Below, piece by piece: positions 8,487 through 17,558 of a DNA stretch of 64,000 bases. The DNA comes from JABJOR01 sp965603075 (GTDB lineage Bacteria; Pseudomonadota; Alphaproteobacteria; Rhodospirillales; Casp-alpha2). The first letter of the stretch is position 1. Every line of letters begins with the position of its first letter. The notes under the pieces are model-generated. The model saw only the letters and a list, made by a program, of their open reading frames with translations, was not told the origin of the DNA and searched no databases. Position numbers and translations under genes: made by a program. Location of the stretch: positions 79,870-143,869 of the forward strand of contig CBFDBO010000006.1 in assembly GCA_965603075.1 (NCBI GenBank), in the 5' to 3' direction.

Positions 8487-9281
8487 TTAGTGTAGGATTT
8501 GGCTGAGGAACAATTGCGTTCTTTCTGATTTTGGATTGTTGAAGAATTCTTCTGGTTCGTTTTCTTCAATAATTTCGCCACCATCCATAAAGATGACGCG
8601 GTTTGCAACGGTTCGTGCAAAGCCCATTTCGTGGGTTACGCAGATCATGGTCATGCCTTCTTCGGCAAGCTGGACCATGGTATCTAGAACCTCTTTGATC
8701 ATTTCTGGATCAAGGGCAGATGTGGGCTCATCAAATAACATAACACGAGGGCTCATGCACAGAGACCGCGCAATGGCCACACGTTGTTGCTGTCCACCGG
8801 AAAGCTGGCCCGGAAACTTAAGCGCTTGTTCTGGAATTTTAACGCGCTCTAACATCTTCATGGCGGTTTCTTCTGCTTCTGCTTTGGGAACTTTACGAAC
8901 CCAAATCGGGGCCAATGTCAGATTTTCAAGTACCGTCAAATGCGGAAACAAATTAAAGTGTTGGAACACCATGCCGACTTCACGACGGATCGCGTCAATT
9001 TGTTTCAGATCATTGGAAAGCTCGATGCCATCGACAATGATCGTGCCCTGTTGATGTTCTTCAAGACGGTTAATGCAGCGTATCATTGTTGATTTACCAG
9101 AACCAGAGGGTCCACAAACAACAATACGTTCGCCTTTATTAACAGTCAGGTTAATGTCCTTAAGGACATGGAAATCGCCATACCACTTATGAACACCGTC
9201 AAGACTAATCATGACGTCCTCAGAGACTGTCATCTCTTTTATGGGGCGTTTTAGTTCTTCTGTTGCTACGCCGTCTGCCAT
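8487..9281 (-). CDS. aapP: General L-amino-acid ABC transporter, ATP-binding subunit
   Basis: Energises import of polar amino acids with the permeases AapQ and AapM. Canonical motifs are Walker A GPSGSGKST, Q-loop VFQHFNLFPHLTV, signature LSGGQQQRVAIARSL, Walker B VMLFDEPTSALD and the H-loop ICVTHEMGFA. The start is taken at ATG 9281 (264 residues, MADGVATEEL) because GGAGGAAAAC precedes it; the frame is open eight codons further without such a site. It is the last gene of aapJ-aapQ-aapM-aapP and is followed by a hairpin terminator. Confidence 0.95.
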   Translation of the reverse strand: MADGVATEELKRPIKEMTVSEDVMISLDGVHKWYGDFHVLKDINLTVNKGERIVVCGPSGSGKSTMIRCINRLEEHQQGTIIVDGIELSNDLKQIDAIRREVGMVFQHFNLFPHLTVLENLTLAPIWVRKVPKAEAEETAMKMLERVKIPEQALKFPGQLSGGQQQRVAIARSLCMSPRVMLFDEPTSALDPEMIKEVLDTMVQLAEEGMTMICVTHEMGFARTVANRVIFMDGGEIIEENEPEEFFNNPKSERTQLFLSQILH

Positions 9282-9334
9282 GTTTTCCTCCAAAAATAAA
9301 ATCAATAGAATTCAAATAAAGTTCAAAAGTTAAG

Positions 9335-10453
9335 CTAATGCCCGGTATGTAATTTCTTTTCGAGATGTACGCTGTAGCGTGACATGATGAAACAGAAGAA
9401 CCAGAAGACAAAACCGGCAAACACATAAGCCTCTTCCGATAAACCGAGCCATTTAGGATTGGTAATGGCGGCTTGTGCGGAACCAAGCAAATCAAACAAG
9501 CCAATAATGGATACCAGTGTTGTATCTTTGAATAAGCCAATAAAGGTGCTCACAATAGCCGGGATAACAAGCTTTAACGCTTGTGGCATAATGATCAGCC
9601 ACATGGTTTTCCAATAGGATAAACCAAGCGCACCAGCCGCTTCATACTGACCTTTTGGAATTGCCTGAAGACCACCACGGACAACCTCTGCCATATAAGC
9701 CGATGAGAATAATGCCACACCGATTAAGGCTCTGAGGAGTTTATCAAAGTTCACACCTTCTGGAAGGAATAATGGGAACATAACCGATGACATAAACAAG
9801 ACTGTAATAAGCGGTACACCACGCCAAATTTCAATAAAGACTACACATACAGCGCGTACAGCGGGCATATGAGATCGTCGCCCAAGGGCCAAGACGACAC
9901 CGATGGGGAGAGAGGCAACAATACCTGTAACGCCCACAACCAAGGTTAGGAATAAGCCACCCCATAAAGGTGTTTCAACAATTGCTAACCCAAATGATCC
10001 ACCGTAATAAAGAAAGAAGCAGATTACCGGGAAGACCACTAATAGATAAATTGAAATCCATTTTTTAAAAGGCGTTCCGGGAACGATGAGAGCCAATAAT
10101 GGAATACCGCCAATAATGTAGGATAAATTAACGCGCCATAATTCTGGCACTGGAAAACGTCCATACATTAAAAATTTGAACCATGCACTGATAAATACCC
10201 AGCAAGCGCCATCGTCCACACAGCTATCTTTGGCGAGCTCTCCCGTGAAGGTTGCTGAAAAGAATGCCCAATCCAATAAGGGAGGCACGCTTATATAAAT
10301 CAAATATAGGCTAATGATGCTAAGGACTATATTGGTGGGGGTTGAGAATAAGTGTTCGTGTAACCAACCGACAATACCACCGGTCGTACCCGGACGAGGT
10401 AAATCAGGATGCTCACCAACAACATAATCGAGTTTTTTTATTTGATCTGTCAT
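9335..10453 (-). CDS. aapM: General L-amino-acid ABC transporter permease AapM
   Basis: Inner-membrane subunit that forms the translocation path with AapQ. It is 372 residues with multiple hydrophobic helices. The coupling-loop (EAA) motif is EVVRGGLQAIPKGQYEAAGA-LGLS, then MPQALKLVIPAIVSTFIGLFKDTTLVSIIGLFD, as in the polar amino-acid permease family. The N-terminal cytoplasmic and first-helix region (about 1-130) is long compared with HisM-type permeases, which is normal for AapM/BztC. The gene sits 13 nt after aapQ and 53 nt before aapP. Confidence 0.94.
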   Translation of the reverse strand: MTDQIKKLDYVVGEHPDLPRPGTTGGIVGWLHEHLFSTPTNIVLSIISLYLIYISVPPLLDWAFFSATFTGELAKDSCVDDGACWVFISAWFKFLMYGRFPVPELWRVNLSYIIGGIPLLALIVPGTPFKKWISIYLLVVFPVICFFLYYGGSFGLAIVETPLWGGLFLTLVVGVTGIVASLPIGVVLALGRRSHMPAVRAVCVVFIEIWRGVPLITVLFMSSVMFPLFLPEGVNFDKLLRALIGVALFSSAYMAEVVRGGLQAIPKGQYEAAGALGLSYWKTMWLIIMPQALKLVIPAIVSTFIGLFKDTTLVSIIGLFDLLGSAQAAITNPKWLGLSEEAYVFAGFVFWFFCFIMSRYSVHLEKKLHTGH

Positions 10454-10466
10454 GTCATTGCTCCCT

Positions 10467-11687
10467 TCATCGCTCTACTAGCGCCATTTTATTGTTGTAC
10501 CAGTTCATGAATGCAGAGATCCCTAAACTTAGCGTCAGATAGACAGCCATTGTAATTGATAGCACTTCGATCGCTTGACCGGTTTGGTTTAATGATGTGC
10601 CGGCAAAAACAGATGTCATGTCAGGATAAGCAATGGCCGCAGCCAAAGATGAGTTTTTGGTTAAGTTCAAATATTGACTTGATAAGGGCGGGATAATAAC
10701 CCGCAGGGCCTGTGGTATGACAACCAATCTAAGGGTTGGGTTTTTACGTAACCCCAAGGCACCAGCGGCTTCAGTTTGCCCCTTGCTGACAGCCGTAATC
10801 CCCGCTCTAACAATCTCAGCGATAAACGCCGCTGTATAAATTGAGAGAGCGAATGAAAGAGCAATAAACTCTGGAATAATGACCATGCCACCTTGGTAAT
10901 TAAAGCCCTTAAGGGCAGGATAATCCCAAGCAATGGGAAAGCCAGAAACGGCAAGTGCGACGAACGGTAATCCAATTATCAAGCCTAACGCTGTGAAGAA
11001 AACGGGGAATTGTTGCCCCGTTTGATCTTGGCGTTTATGGGCCCACCGCGCAACAACGATGGTGGCAATGATACCAACAATAAAGGCGATAATGACAAGG
11101 AAAAAGCCAGATTCAGGTATAGGGCTCGGGGAATAAATCCCCCGATTGTTAACAAAGAAACTGTCAAGAAATTCCAAGCTTTGTTTCGGGCCTGGTAGAT
11201 TACGTAATACACCAAAATACCAGAAAAATATTTGTAAAAGAAGCGGTATATTTCGAATGATTTCGATGTAAACCATCGCAATATTTGAGACCAACCAGTT
11301 ATTTGAAAGTCGCGCTACACCAATAATAAAGCCTAAAGCCGTGGCAAGAAATATCGAGAAAACTGAAACAACAATAGTATTGTATAAACCAACAAGGAAC
11401 ACGGTTCCATGGGTACTGGACTCGCTATACTCAATGAGCGTCATAACAATGGCAAAGCCAGAGGCCGTGTTAAGGAAGTCAAAACCCGATGCAATACCTT
11501 GACGTTCAAGGTTATCAAGGGTGTTCCCTACAATATACACACCTAGGGCAATAATGCCGCCGAGTATTATTGTTTGAAAGAACAAAGCCCTGAAAACGGG
11601 ATTGTTAAGAATGCTGATTTTGGGCGGTGTCATTTTTTCATGTGACACCGCTATCGTCGTGCTATTGGTAGAATTATCGTTAGTCAC
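10467..11687 (-). CDS. aapQ: General L-amino-acid ABC transporter permease AapQ
   Basis: Partner of AapM in the membrane; 406 residues with about eight hydrophobic segments. The coupling motif is EIVRAGITAVSKGQTEAAGA-LGLR, followed by VIPQALRVIIPPLSSQYLNLTKNSSLAAAIAYPD, typical of BztB/AapQ. The N-terminal part has AapQ signatures such as NTASGFAI and IEIIRNIPLLLQIFFWYFGVL. Translation begins at a GTG (11685-11687) preceded by the strong site GGAGGGG. A terminator separates it from aapJ, so QMP expression probably depends on read-through. Confidence 0.94.
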   Translation of the reverse strand: MTNDNSTNSTTIAVSHEKMTPPKISILNNPVFRALFFQTIILGGIIALGVYIVGNTLDNLERQGIASGFDFLNTASGFAIVMTLIEYSESSTHGTVFLVGLYNTIVVSVFSIFLATALGFIIGVARLSNNWLVSNIAMVYIEIIRNIPLLLQIFFWYFGVLRNLPGPKQSLEFLDSFFVNNRGIYSPSPIPESGFFLVIIAFIVGIIATIVVARWAHKRQDQTGQQFPVFFTALGLIIGLPFVALAVSGFPIAWDYPALKGFNYQGGMVIIPEFIALSFALSIYTAAFIAEIVRAGITAVSKGQTEAAGALGLRKNPTLRLVVIPQALRVIIPPLSSQYLNLTKNSSLAAAIAYPDMTSVFAGTSLNQTGQAIEVLSITMAVYLTLSLGISAFMNWYNNKMALVER

Positions 11688-11732
11688 GAAATCCCCTCCG
11701 TATATGCAACCCTGTTTAGGTCAGTTTTATAT

Positions 11733-11758
11733 TATTTTAATTGTTTATTTTAATTGTT
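11733..11758. repeat. 13-nt perfect tandem duplication in the aapJ-aapQ spacer
   Basis: TATTTTAATTGTT occurs twice without a gap (11733-11745 and 11746-11758). A little downstream GAAATA is repeated three times (11777-11794). Both lie in AT-rich spacer DNA between the terminator after aapJ and the aapQ start. Confidence 0.9.
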
Positions 11759-11827
11759 TTTTTTACGTCGTCTTAAGAAATAGAAATAGAAATAGAAAAT
11801 TTTAAAAAAATAGATTTAATTTATTGG

Positions 11828-11872
11828 AAAAAAAACGGTGACGCATGCACCAGAATTACTGATGCATGCGTC
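11828..11872 (-). terminator. Intra-operon rho-independent terminator after aapJ
   Basis: On the minus strand GACGCATGCA (complement of 11863-11872) pairs with TGCATGCGTC (complement of 11840-11849), a perfect 10-bp stem. It is followed by ACCG and eight Ts (complement of 11828-11835). It lies 16 nt after the aapJ stop and would make the binding protein more abundant than the membrane subunits. Confidence 0.85.
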
Positions 11873-11887
11873 TATATCCGTTAAACC

Positions 11888-12904
11888 TTAGCGAGCAGGC
11901 ATTGGGTAGATTAGACCGCCCATGCTCCAAAGATTGTTAACTCCACGAGGCAGAGCTAGTGGTGTGTTTGGACCAACATGTGTTTCAAATGATTCGCCGT
12001 AGTTGCCAACCTGTTTGATTGCATTGTAAGACCAGTCACCATCAAGACCAAGCTTGGCACCGAGGTCACCTTCAACGTTAAGAAGGCGCATAACCGTTGG
12101 GTGTGTGCTTGATTTCATTTCATCTGCATTTGCAGATGTGATGCCAACTTCTTCAGCTTCTTGCGTTGCATAAAGAGTCCATTTTACGATATCGAACCAT
12201 TGGTCATCGCCGTGGCGAACAACAGGTCCAAGAGGCTCTTTAGAGATAACTTCTGGAAGAACCATATGTGCATCTGGATCGGTTAGTTTGCCACGTTGAG
12301 CAGCAAGACCTGATTGATCCGTTGTGTAAACGTCACAACGACCAGCGTCATAAGCGCCAACAACTTCGTCAGCTTTTTCGAAAGCAACAAGCTTCATTGT
12401 CATTTTGTTAGCACGGAAAAAATCTGAAACGTTTAGTTCTGTTGTTGTACCAGAGTTTGTACATACAGCAGCACCATCAAGTTCCATAGCGCTAGAAACG
12501 CCTAGATCTTTACGAACCATGAAACCTTGACCATCGAAATAGTTTACACCGGCAAAGTTCAGGCCAAGTGAAGTATCACGGGTAAGTGTCCATGTTGTGT
12601 TACGAGAAAGAATGTCCACTTCGCCAGATTGAAGAGCGGTGAAACGTTCTTTAGCTGAAAGTGGGGTGAATTTAACGGCGCTTGCGTCGCCCAGTACAGC
12701 TGCTGCAACAGAACGACATAAATCTACATCCAAACCAGTCCAGTTGCCAGCTTCATCCGGGTTTGAGAAACCGGGAAGTCCTTGGCTAACTCCACATTGA
12801 ATATGACCTTTTGCTTTAACATCATCGAGGGTTGCGGCAGAGACACCAGCAGAGACAAATGCTACTGCTGCAAACGCAGTAATTGCGCCTAAAGTTTTTT
12901 TCAT
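11888..12904 (-). CDS. aapJ: General L-amino-acid ABC transporter, periplasmic binding protein
   Basis: Captures polar amino acids in the periplasm for AapQMP. The 338-residue precursor has a clear signal peptide (MKKTLGAITAFAAVAFVSAG, cleavage probably after VSA). The mature family-3 solute-binding protein contains KGHIQCGVSQGLPGFS, GLDVDLCRSVAAAVLGD, LQSGEVDILSRNTTWTLTRD and VCTNSGTTTELN, all hallmarks of AapJ/BztA. The ATG at 12904 is preceded by GGGAG. First gene of the operon; a strong terminator directly follows it. Confidence 0.95.
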   Translation of the reverse strand: MKKTLGAITAFAAVAFVSAGVSAATLDDVKAKGHIQCGVSQGLPGFSNPDEAGNWTGLDVDLCRSVAAAVLGDASAVKFTPLSAKERFTALQSGEVDILSRNTTWTLTRDTSLGLNFAGVNYFDGQGFMVRKDLGVSSAMELDGAAVCTNSGTTTELNVSDFFRANKMTMKLVAFEKADEVVGAYDAGRCDVYTTDQSGLAAQRGKLTDPDAHMVLPEVISKEPLGPVVRHGDDQWFDIVKWTLYATQEAEEVGITSANADEMKSSTHPTVMRLLNVEGDLGAKLGLDGDWSYNAIKQVGNYGESFETHVGPNTPLALPRGVNNLWSMGGLIYPMPAR

Positions 12905-13015
12905 TGATTTTTTCTCCCTGAAAAAACAACTAATTGTTATTGTAACTCGTCACATTGATGTAACGAACGAACCAAATTGTTATCAGCTAAAAGTTTGATA
13001 CTCAACCCTTTACTG

Positions 13016-14452
13016 TCAATGATTTTCAATAGTTGAAGTAAAATAAGTACTTATTTTGTGTAAATCAGGCCCCATTAGCCTCGGTGTTTCCAGAGGGGAA
13101 AAATTGTTTCTTATAATGCTAAGTTTATTCTGTAGCTTTATTGGGACTTTTCTATTTGTTATAAATAAAGCCTGTGAGGAAACAGCCGCTAGAATCGCTA
13201 AGCATTGATCCATACATCGCCCAGCTTGTATTGCTTTATACCACGCAGGGAATGCATTCGATGCAACATCGTTCTGACCGTAACCACCGCTTTCTGAAGC
13301 GGGTAAAAATGTAGGTTGTGCCCAATGGCGGGCTTGTTCCGCAATCCCGACGGCTGCCATGCCGCTACACCCCATATAACGATTGTCCTCCGGTCCATTT
13401 AATAGCTGGTCCGGTAAACCCGAAAGGGTGCCGTCCAACATTTTGCTGGCTTGTTTTTCTGCTAAACTGCACAAATCGGCATAACAGGCAGCCAATTCAT
13501 TCATTATCGGCGCGGCTTCGACGTTTTGATAACCACCCGTTGATAATGCACGCCCCGTGGGGTGTTGTGCATCGGGCAAAATATAAACAGGATTATCGGT
13601 GACGGCTTTTAAGCATCGTTCGGCTGATTGCCGCGCCCGTCTAACCGCCCCATAAGCGCGCCCAAGATACCTTGGTAGAACTCTAAAACTAACGGGGGCT
13701 TGATAGGCGCGTCGGTCTTCTGTTTGCCCGCCTTCCAGACGAGCGCGTAAGGAAGCGATGGCTTCAATTTCATCTTCATTTCCCCATAGCCCCCCTAAGA
13801 GGGGATCTAAATGACCCATGGGGGCTTTAAGCGCCTCCCAAGAAAGGGCAAAAACGTCACTGATTTCTTCTAACCTATTAGCTGCCACAAGGGCCGCATC
13901 GGCAATCAATGCCGAACCGCAAGGGGAGCCATTAATAAGACAAAGGCAGTCTTTCTCTCGCAAATCAAAGTTTACAGCTAAATCTGTAAAAAGATGGGAA
14001 AGAGGCAAAATCTCCCCTGCCCCTCCATTGCCTTGAATTGGTACATCTGGAATTTGATCAGATTTAAGCATCTGAGCTACTTTAATAGCGAGTTCAGGGG
14101 TAATAGCGCTGTGTCCCGAGATGAAATTAGTTAAGCGCGCAAAAACCATACCTCTGGTAACACGGATGGGCATCTTTTCTTCACCAAAGGATACGGTCGC
14201 TGCAAAAGGTGGGTTCTTGGCATTTTGCAATCGTTGTTCTTTAGTGAAACGAAGTTTTGCATTCTGGCCATACCCACTTGTCACACCGTAAACGACAACA
14301 TCAGGATCTTCGATATGATTTAAAAACGCTTGTCGATAGGTCCTCATTCGATCAATGGCTTGATCGCCAATGGTCACAGGTTGCCCTTCCCAAGCTACTT
14401 TTTGATAACTTTTTAGGGTGAAATCTTTTCTGTCATTCAACGTAATCGTCAT
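13016..14452 (-). CDS. HAL/PAL-family aromatic amino acid lyase homologue lacking the MIO-forming serine
   Basis: Member of the histidine/phenylalanine ammonia-lyase fold family by the Tyr loop YGVTSGYGQ, the block LCLINGSPCGSALIADA, the region APVSFRVLPRYLG, TDNPVY, and GYGQNDVASNAFPAW. Family enzymes make their electrophilic MIO cofactor from Ala-Ser-Gly in GSVGASGDLAPLAH. Here the block reads GNGGAGEILPLSH, so no serine is present at the site; Gly-Ala-Gly occupies codons 14015-14023. The conserved Tyr after QxP is Val. The start is placed at ATG 14452 (478 residues) because GAGGG precedes it; the frame is open 17 codons further to 14503 without a site. It is divergent from the cystathionine lyase gene and lies upstream of the aap operon on the same strand. 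Either an inactive homologue or an enzyme with different chemistry. Confidence 0.8.
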   Translation of the reverse strand: MTITLNDRKDFTLKSYQKVAWEGQPVTIGDQAIDRMRTYRQAFLNHIEDPDVVVYGVTSGYGQNAKLRFTKEQRLQNAKNPPFAATVSFGEEKMPIRVTRGMVFARLTNFISGHSAITPELAIKVAQMLKSDQIPDVPIQGNGGAGEILPLSHLFTDLAVNFDLREKDCLCLINGSPCGSALIADAALVAANRLEEISDVFALSWEALKAPMGHLDPLLGGLWGNEDEIEAIASLRARLEGGQTEDRRAYQAPVSFRVLPRYLGRAYGAVRRARQSAERCLKAVTDNPVYILPDAQHPTGRALSTGGYQNVEAAPIMNELAACYADLCSLAEKQASKMLDGTLSGLPDQLLNGPEDNRYMGCSGMAAVGIAEQARHWAQPTFLPASESGGYGQNDVASNAFPAWYKAIQAGRCMDQCLAILAAVSSQALFITNRKVPIKLQNKLSIIRNNFSPLETPRLMGPDLHKISTYFTSTIENH

Positions 14453-14562
14453 CAACAATCCCTCATTCTTTATCTTTTTGATATAATGGCGTGGCAATGT
14501 CATAAGATCATGGAATATTATTAACTCATTTAAACTCTTGATGTAAAATTTGGAATAATGCC

Positions 14563-15747
14563 ATGTCCGTAAAAGATTTGTCCTCCTTAAAACGTGAAAC
14601 TGCCTTAGGTAACGTCGGGCGCGACCCCGATCGATTTGAAGGCGTGGTTAATCCCCCTGTGTTTCACGCATCAACAATTGTTTACCCGTCCGTAAAGGCT
14701 TACCGAGAAAAAACAGGCCCTAACGCACTGAATGTAAATAACTATGGACGCATAGGCACGTCCACCACTCGCGCTGTTGAGCAAGCGGTTGCTACGCTCG
14801 AAGGGGGCGACATGGCTGTTAATTTCCCTTCTGGTTTGGCGGCTGTTGTCGGGGCGTTAAATACATTTTTACAAGCAGGCGATCATTTGTTAATTGCCGA
14901 TAATGTGTATAGTCCATCGCGAAATTACTGTCGTGATATTTTGGCGAAGTTCGGCGTGATTGTTGAGCACTTCGATCCCATGTTGGGCGCGGAAATTAGA
15001 ACGCTGTTTAGGCCAGAAACCAAGGTGGTTTATTTTGAAGCCCCTGGCTCGCAAAGTTTTGAAGTTTGCGACGTGCCCGCCATATGCTCGGCCGCCCATG
15101 ATAAAGGTATCCTAACCATGATGGATAATACGTGGAGTGCTGGGTATTACTTTGCTCCCTTTGAGCACGGCGTTGATATCTCCATTCAAGCGGCTACCAA
15201 ATACCATTGTGGTCATGCCGATGCCATGTTGGGATTTGTAATTTGCAAAAATGATCATTATGAAAAATTAAAAATAACAGCTATTCGGTACGGTACTTGC
15301 GCGGGGCCAGATGTTTGTAATCTTGGACTACGGGGGATCAGAACATTGGATGTTCGTATGCCGAGACATTATGAAACCGGTCTAAAACTGGCGGAGTGGC
15401 TGAAGGGTCGTGACGAAGTTAAAACCGTGCTTCACCCTGCCCTATCAACCAGCCCCGGTCATGAGTTCTGGAAACGTGACTTTACCGGCGCGTCTGGATT
15501 GTTTGGGGTGATTTTAAAAGATTATTCTGATGAAGCCATGGAAAAGATGATCGATGGGCTAGAGCTTTATGGTCTCGGTGATAGTTGGGGTGGGTTTGAG
15601 AGTTTATTGGTGCCTAGCAACCCGACCAAAATACGCACAGCAACCCAATGGCCGCACGTCGAACCTGGCATCCGTATACATGCAGGACTAGAGAATTTTG
15701 AAGACCTACGCGATGATCTTGAAGCTGGCCTTGAAAGACTTGTATAA
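14563..15747 (+). CDS. metC: Cystathionine beta-lyase (trans-sulfuration PLP enzyme)
   Basis: Cleaves cystathionine to homocysteine, pyruvate and ammonia, or a related C-S bond. It is a 394-residue Cys/Met-metabolism PLP protein. The PLP lysine is Lys213 in AATKYHCGHADAMLG, and the N-terminal active-site arm of the neighbouring subunit is NNYGRIGTSTTRAVEQAVA. DNTWSAGYYFAP carries the Asp that binds the PLP ring nitrogen, and SWGGFESLLVPSNP near the C-terminus is typical of beta-lyases. In many alphaproteobacteria metC lies next to aapJQMP, as it nearly does here. Its 3' end faces znuB with a 16-nt gap. Confidence 0.9.
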   Translation: MSVKDLSSLKRETALGNVGRDPDRFEGVVNPPVFHASTIVYPSVKAYREKTGPNALNVNNYGRIGTSTTRAVEQAVATLEGGDMAVNFPSGLAAVVGALNTFLQAGDHLLIADNVYSPSRNYCRDILAKFGVIVEHFDPMLGAEIRTLFRPETKVVYFEAPGSQSFEVCDVPAICSAAHDKGILTMMDNTWSAGYYFAPFEHGVDISIQAATKYHCGHADAMLGFVICKNDHYEKLKITAIRYGTCAGPDVCNLGLRGIRTLDVRMPRHYETGLKLAEWLKGRDEVKTVLHPALSTSPGHEFWKRDFTGASGLFGVILKDYSDEAMEKMIDGLELYGLGDSWGGFESLLVPSNPTKIRTATQWPHVEPGIRIHAGLENFEDLRDDLEAGLERLV

Positions 15748-15763
15748 TTTAAGGTTGGGATGA

Positions 15764-16606
15764 TTAAGGCAATTTAAGCGGTCTTTTTGGTGACTTAGGG
15801 GGCCGCAAAACGATCGATAAAATATAGAGAATAATTGAAGCCACAACGATGGAGGGCCCTGCGGGTGTATCGGCGTAATATGAAGCCCATAACCCAGCCC
15901 CTACCGCAATAATACCTATGATAATTGATAGAGCTGCCATACTTTCCGGCGAGCGTGATAACAACCGGGCCACAGACGGTGGGATGATCAACATGGATAC
16001 CACTAATAACACACCGACAAGTTTCATGGCCGTACTCACCACAAGAGCTAATAATAAAAGGTGAATAATTTTGGTTCGTGTAACGTTTACACCTTCTACT
16101 TTTGCGACATCTTCATTAATGACCAACGACAGCATGGATTGCCATAAAAACCCCATGACGATTAGAACGACCGCCCCTGCTCCATAGATCAGCCATAAAT
16201 CATCAACGGTGACAGCTAGAATATCGCCGAACAAATAAGCGAATAAATCGATCCGTTCTGTCTCAACAAACGCCAAAATGACAAGGGAGAATGCCAGTGT
16301 TCCTTGGGCTATAAGCCCAATAGCTGAATCAGCTTCGCTGATGGAGTACCGTTCTATAACAAAAAGAATAATGGCAACCGCGCTGCAGACACCAAAGATG
16401 ATCAACCACGGCATAATACCGAGGACCACCCCTAAGACGACCCCTAGTAATGCCGAATGGGCGAGCGCCTCGCCAAAGTATGCCATCCTGCGCCATACAA
16501 CAAAGGCTCCCAAAGGCCCGGCTACAATGGCAACCCCAATCCCGGCAAGAAGTGCGCGGATCATAAAGTCAGGCATCATAAAATCATTGAACATTTCAGA
16601 GAGCAT
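15764..16606 (-). CDS. znuB: Zinc ABC transporter permease
   Basis: Inner-membrane subunit of a high-affinity Zn2+ importer, ABC-3 family. It starts MLSEMFNDFMM and shows the family blocks GPLGAFVVWRRMAYFGEALAHSALLG and GVLLVVSMLIIPPSVARLLS within eight or so hydrophobic helices. The start is set at ATG 16606 (280 residues), which overlaps the end of znuC by 11 nt. The frame extends further upstream, but those 55 residues are the znuC region read in another frame. ZnuA, the periplasmic binding protein, is absent from the window. Confidence 0.92.
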   Translation of the reverse strand: MLSEMFNDFMMPDFMIRALLAGIGVAIVAGPLGAFVVWRRMAYFGEALAHSALLGVVLGVVLGIMPWLIIFGVCSAVAIILFVIERYSISEADSAIGLIAQGTLAFSLVILAFVETERIDLFAYLFGDILAVTVDDLWLIYGAGAVVLIVMGFLWQSMLSLVINEDVAKVEGVNVTRTKIIHLLLLALVVSTAMKLVGVLLVVSMLIIPPSVARLLSRSPESMAALSIIIGIIAVGAGLWASYYADTPAGPSIVVASIILYILSIVLRPPKSPKRPLKLP

Positions 16607-17432
16607 TACCGCCCCCTTTGGTCTCTGATTGGTCGATTTCAACGGCATGACCCGCGGGGTCGTGGGTATGGTCGTGATGGTGATGGTATATGGCCAATCG
16701 ATCCGCAGCTTGGCTGCCAAAAATATTTTGGAACGCTGGGTCACGGGCAACCATGGCGGGTTTGCCTTCACAACAAATATGATGGTTGAGGCATATCACC
16801 CGGTCCGTCGATGCCATCACGATATGTAAATCATGGGACACCATAAGAACGCCGCATTGGCGTTCATCGCGAATGCGAGCGATTAAATCATAAATCTCTG
16901 TTTGTCCCGTGACATCAACGCCTTGAACAGGTTCATCAAGCACCAATAATTCTGGATCTCGTAGCAAGGCGCGCGCCAGCATAACCCGTTGAAGTTCACC
17001 GCCCGATAGCTCATGGATGCTCGCTTCATAGAGATCTGGTGCGCCGACTTCTTCCAATACGGCAGCCCGCCGACCTTTTTGGCGGTTTGGGCCGATGGCA
17101 ACACCAAACTTAAGGAACCGACCGACATTCAATGGCAGTGATGGTTCAATTCGTAATCGTTGCGGTACGTAGCCTATATGAAGATCAGGCTTTCGGCTAA
17201 TGGTGCCACTTGTTGGTTCAAGTAACCCAAGCAAAACACGAATAAAAGTTGTTTTACCGGACCCATTGGGACCGATCAGAGTTACAATTTCACCGCTGTT
17301 TATGGTTGTAGAGATATTTTGTAATATAGAATTCCCATCGACCACATAGTCAATATGATCCGTTGATACCAATGCCCCATTCATGGAGAGTGTATTGGAT
17401 GTTTTTTGAGATGGATTTGGGCTGGTCTGCAA
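16596..17432 (-). CDS. znuC: Zinc ABC transporter ATP-binding protein
   Basis: Drives ZnuB. Motifs are Walker A GPNGSGKTT, signature LSGGELQRVMLARAL, Walker B LLVLDEPVQGVD and H-loop MVSHDLHIVMA. The block DRVICLNHHICCEGKP is characteristic of ZnuC. The C-terminus carries a histidine-rich tail, YHHHHDHTHDPAGHAVE, consistent with zinc binding. The first 16 residues before MNGALV are poorly conserved and the exact start is uncertain. Divergent from hisI across about 125 nt; no convincing Zur operator was found there by eye. Confidence 0.93.
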   Translation of the reverse strand: MQTSPNPSQKTSNTLSMNGALVSTDHIDYVVDGNSILQNISTTINSGEIVTLIGPNGSGKTTFIRVLLGLLEPTSGTISRKPDLHIGYVPQRLRIEPSLPLNVGRFLKFGVAIGPNRQKGRRAAVLEEVGAPDLYEASIHELSGGELQRVMLARALLRDPELLVLDEPVQGVDVTGQTEIYDLIARIRDERQCGVLMVSHDLHIVMASTDRVICLNHHICCEGKPAMVARDPAFQNIFGSQAADRLAIYHHHHDHTHDPAGHAVEIDQSETKGGGNAL

Positions 17433-17558
17433 TTTATTGCCTTATTTAATACCGATAAACGTGAAATGATAGGGCGTGCGATGAATTGAAACGGGACTTA
17501 ACTAACTATATGATTTAAACAAACCCTACTCTTTAACATGCTTTCTGGAAAGAATTTG

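Noticed and set aside
13318..13602. 94-residue plus-strand frame opposite the lyase homologue
   Set aside because: Shadow of a conserved gene with no family pattern of its own, as are other long frames opposite dnaE, mfd, bamA and the ABC genes.
14504..14562. SAM or other sulfur riboswitch upstream of metC
   Set aside because: The 59-nt spacer is too short and shows no riboswitch core.
16607..16771. 55-codon N-terminal extension of znuB
   Set aside because: This is znuC coding DNA read in another frame; family similarity starts at ATG 16606.
17433..17558. Possible Zur operator between znuC and hisI
   Set aside because: No sequence close to the alphaproteobacterial Zur palindrome could be found by eye.
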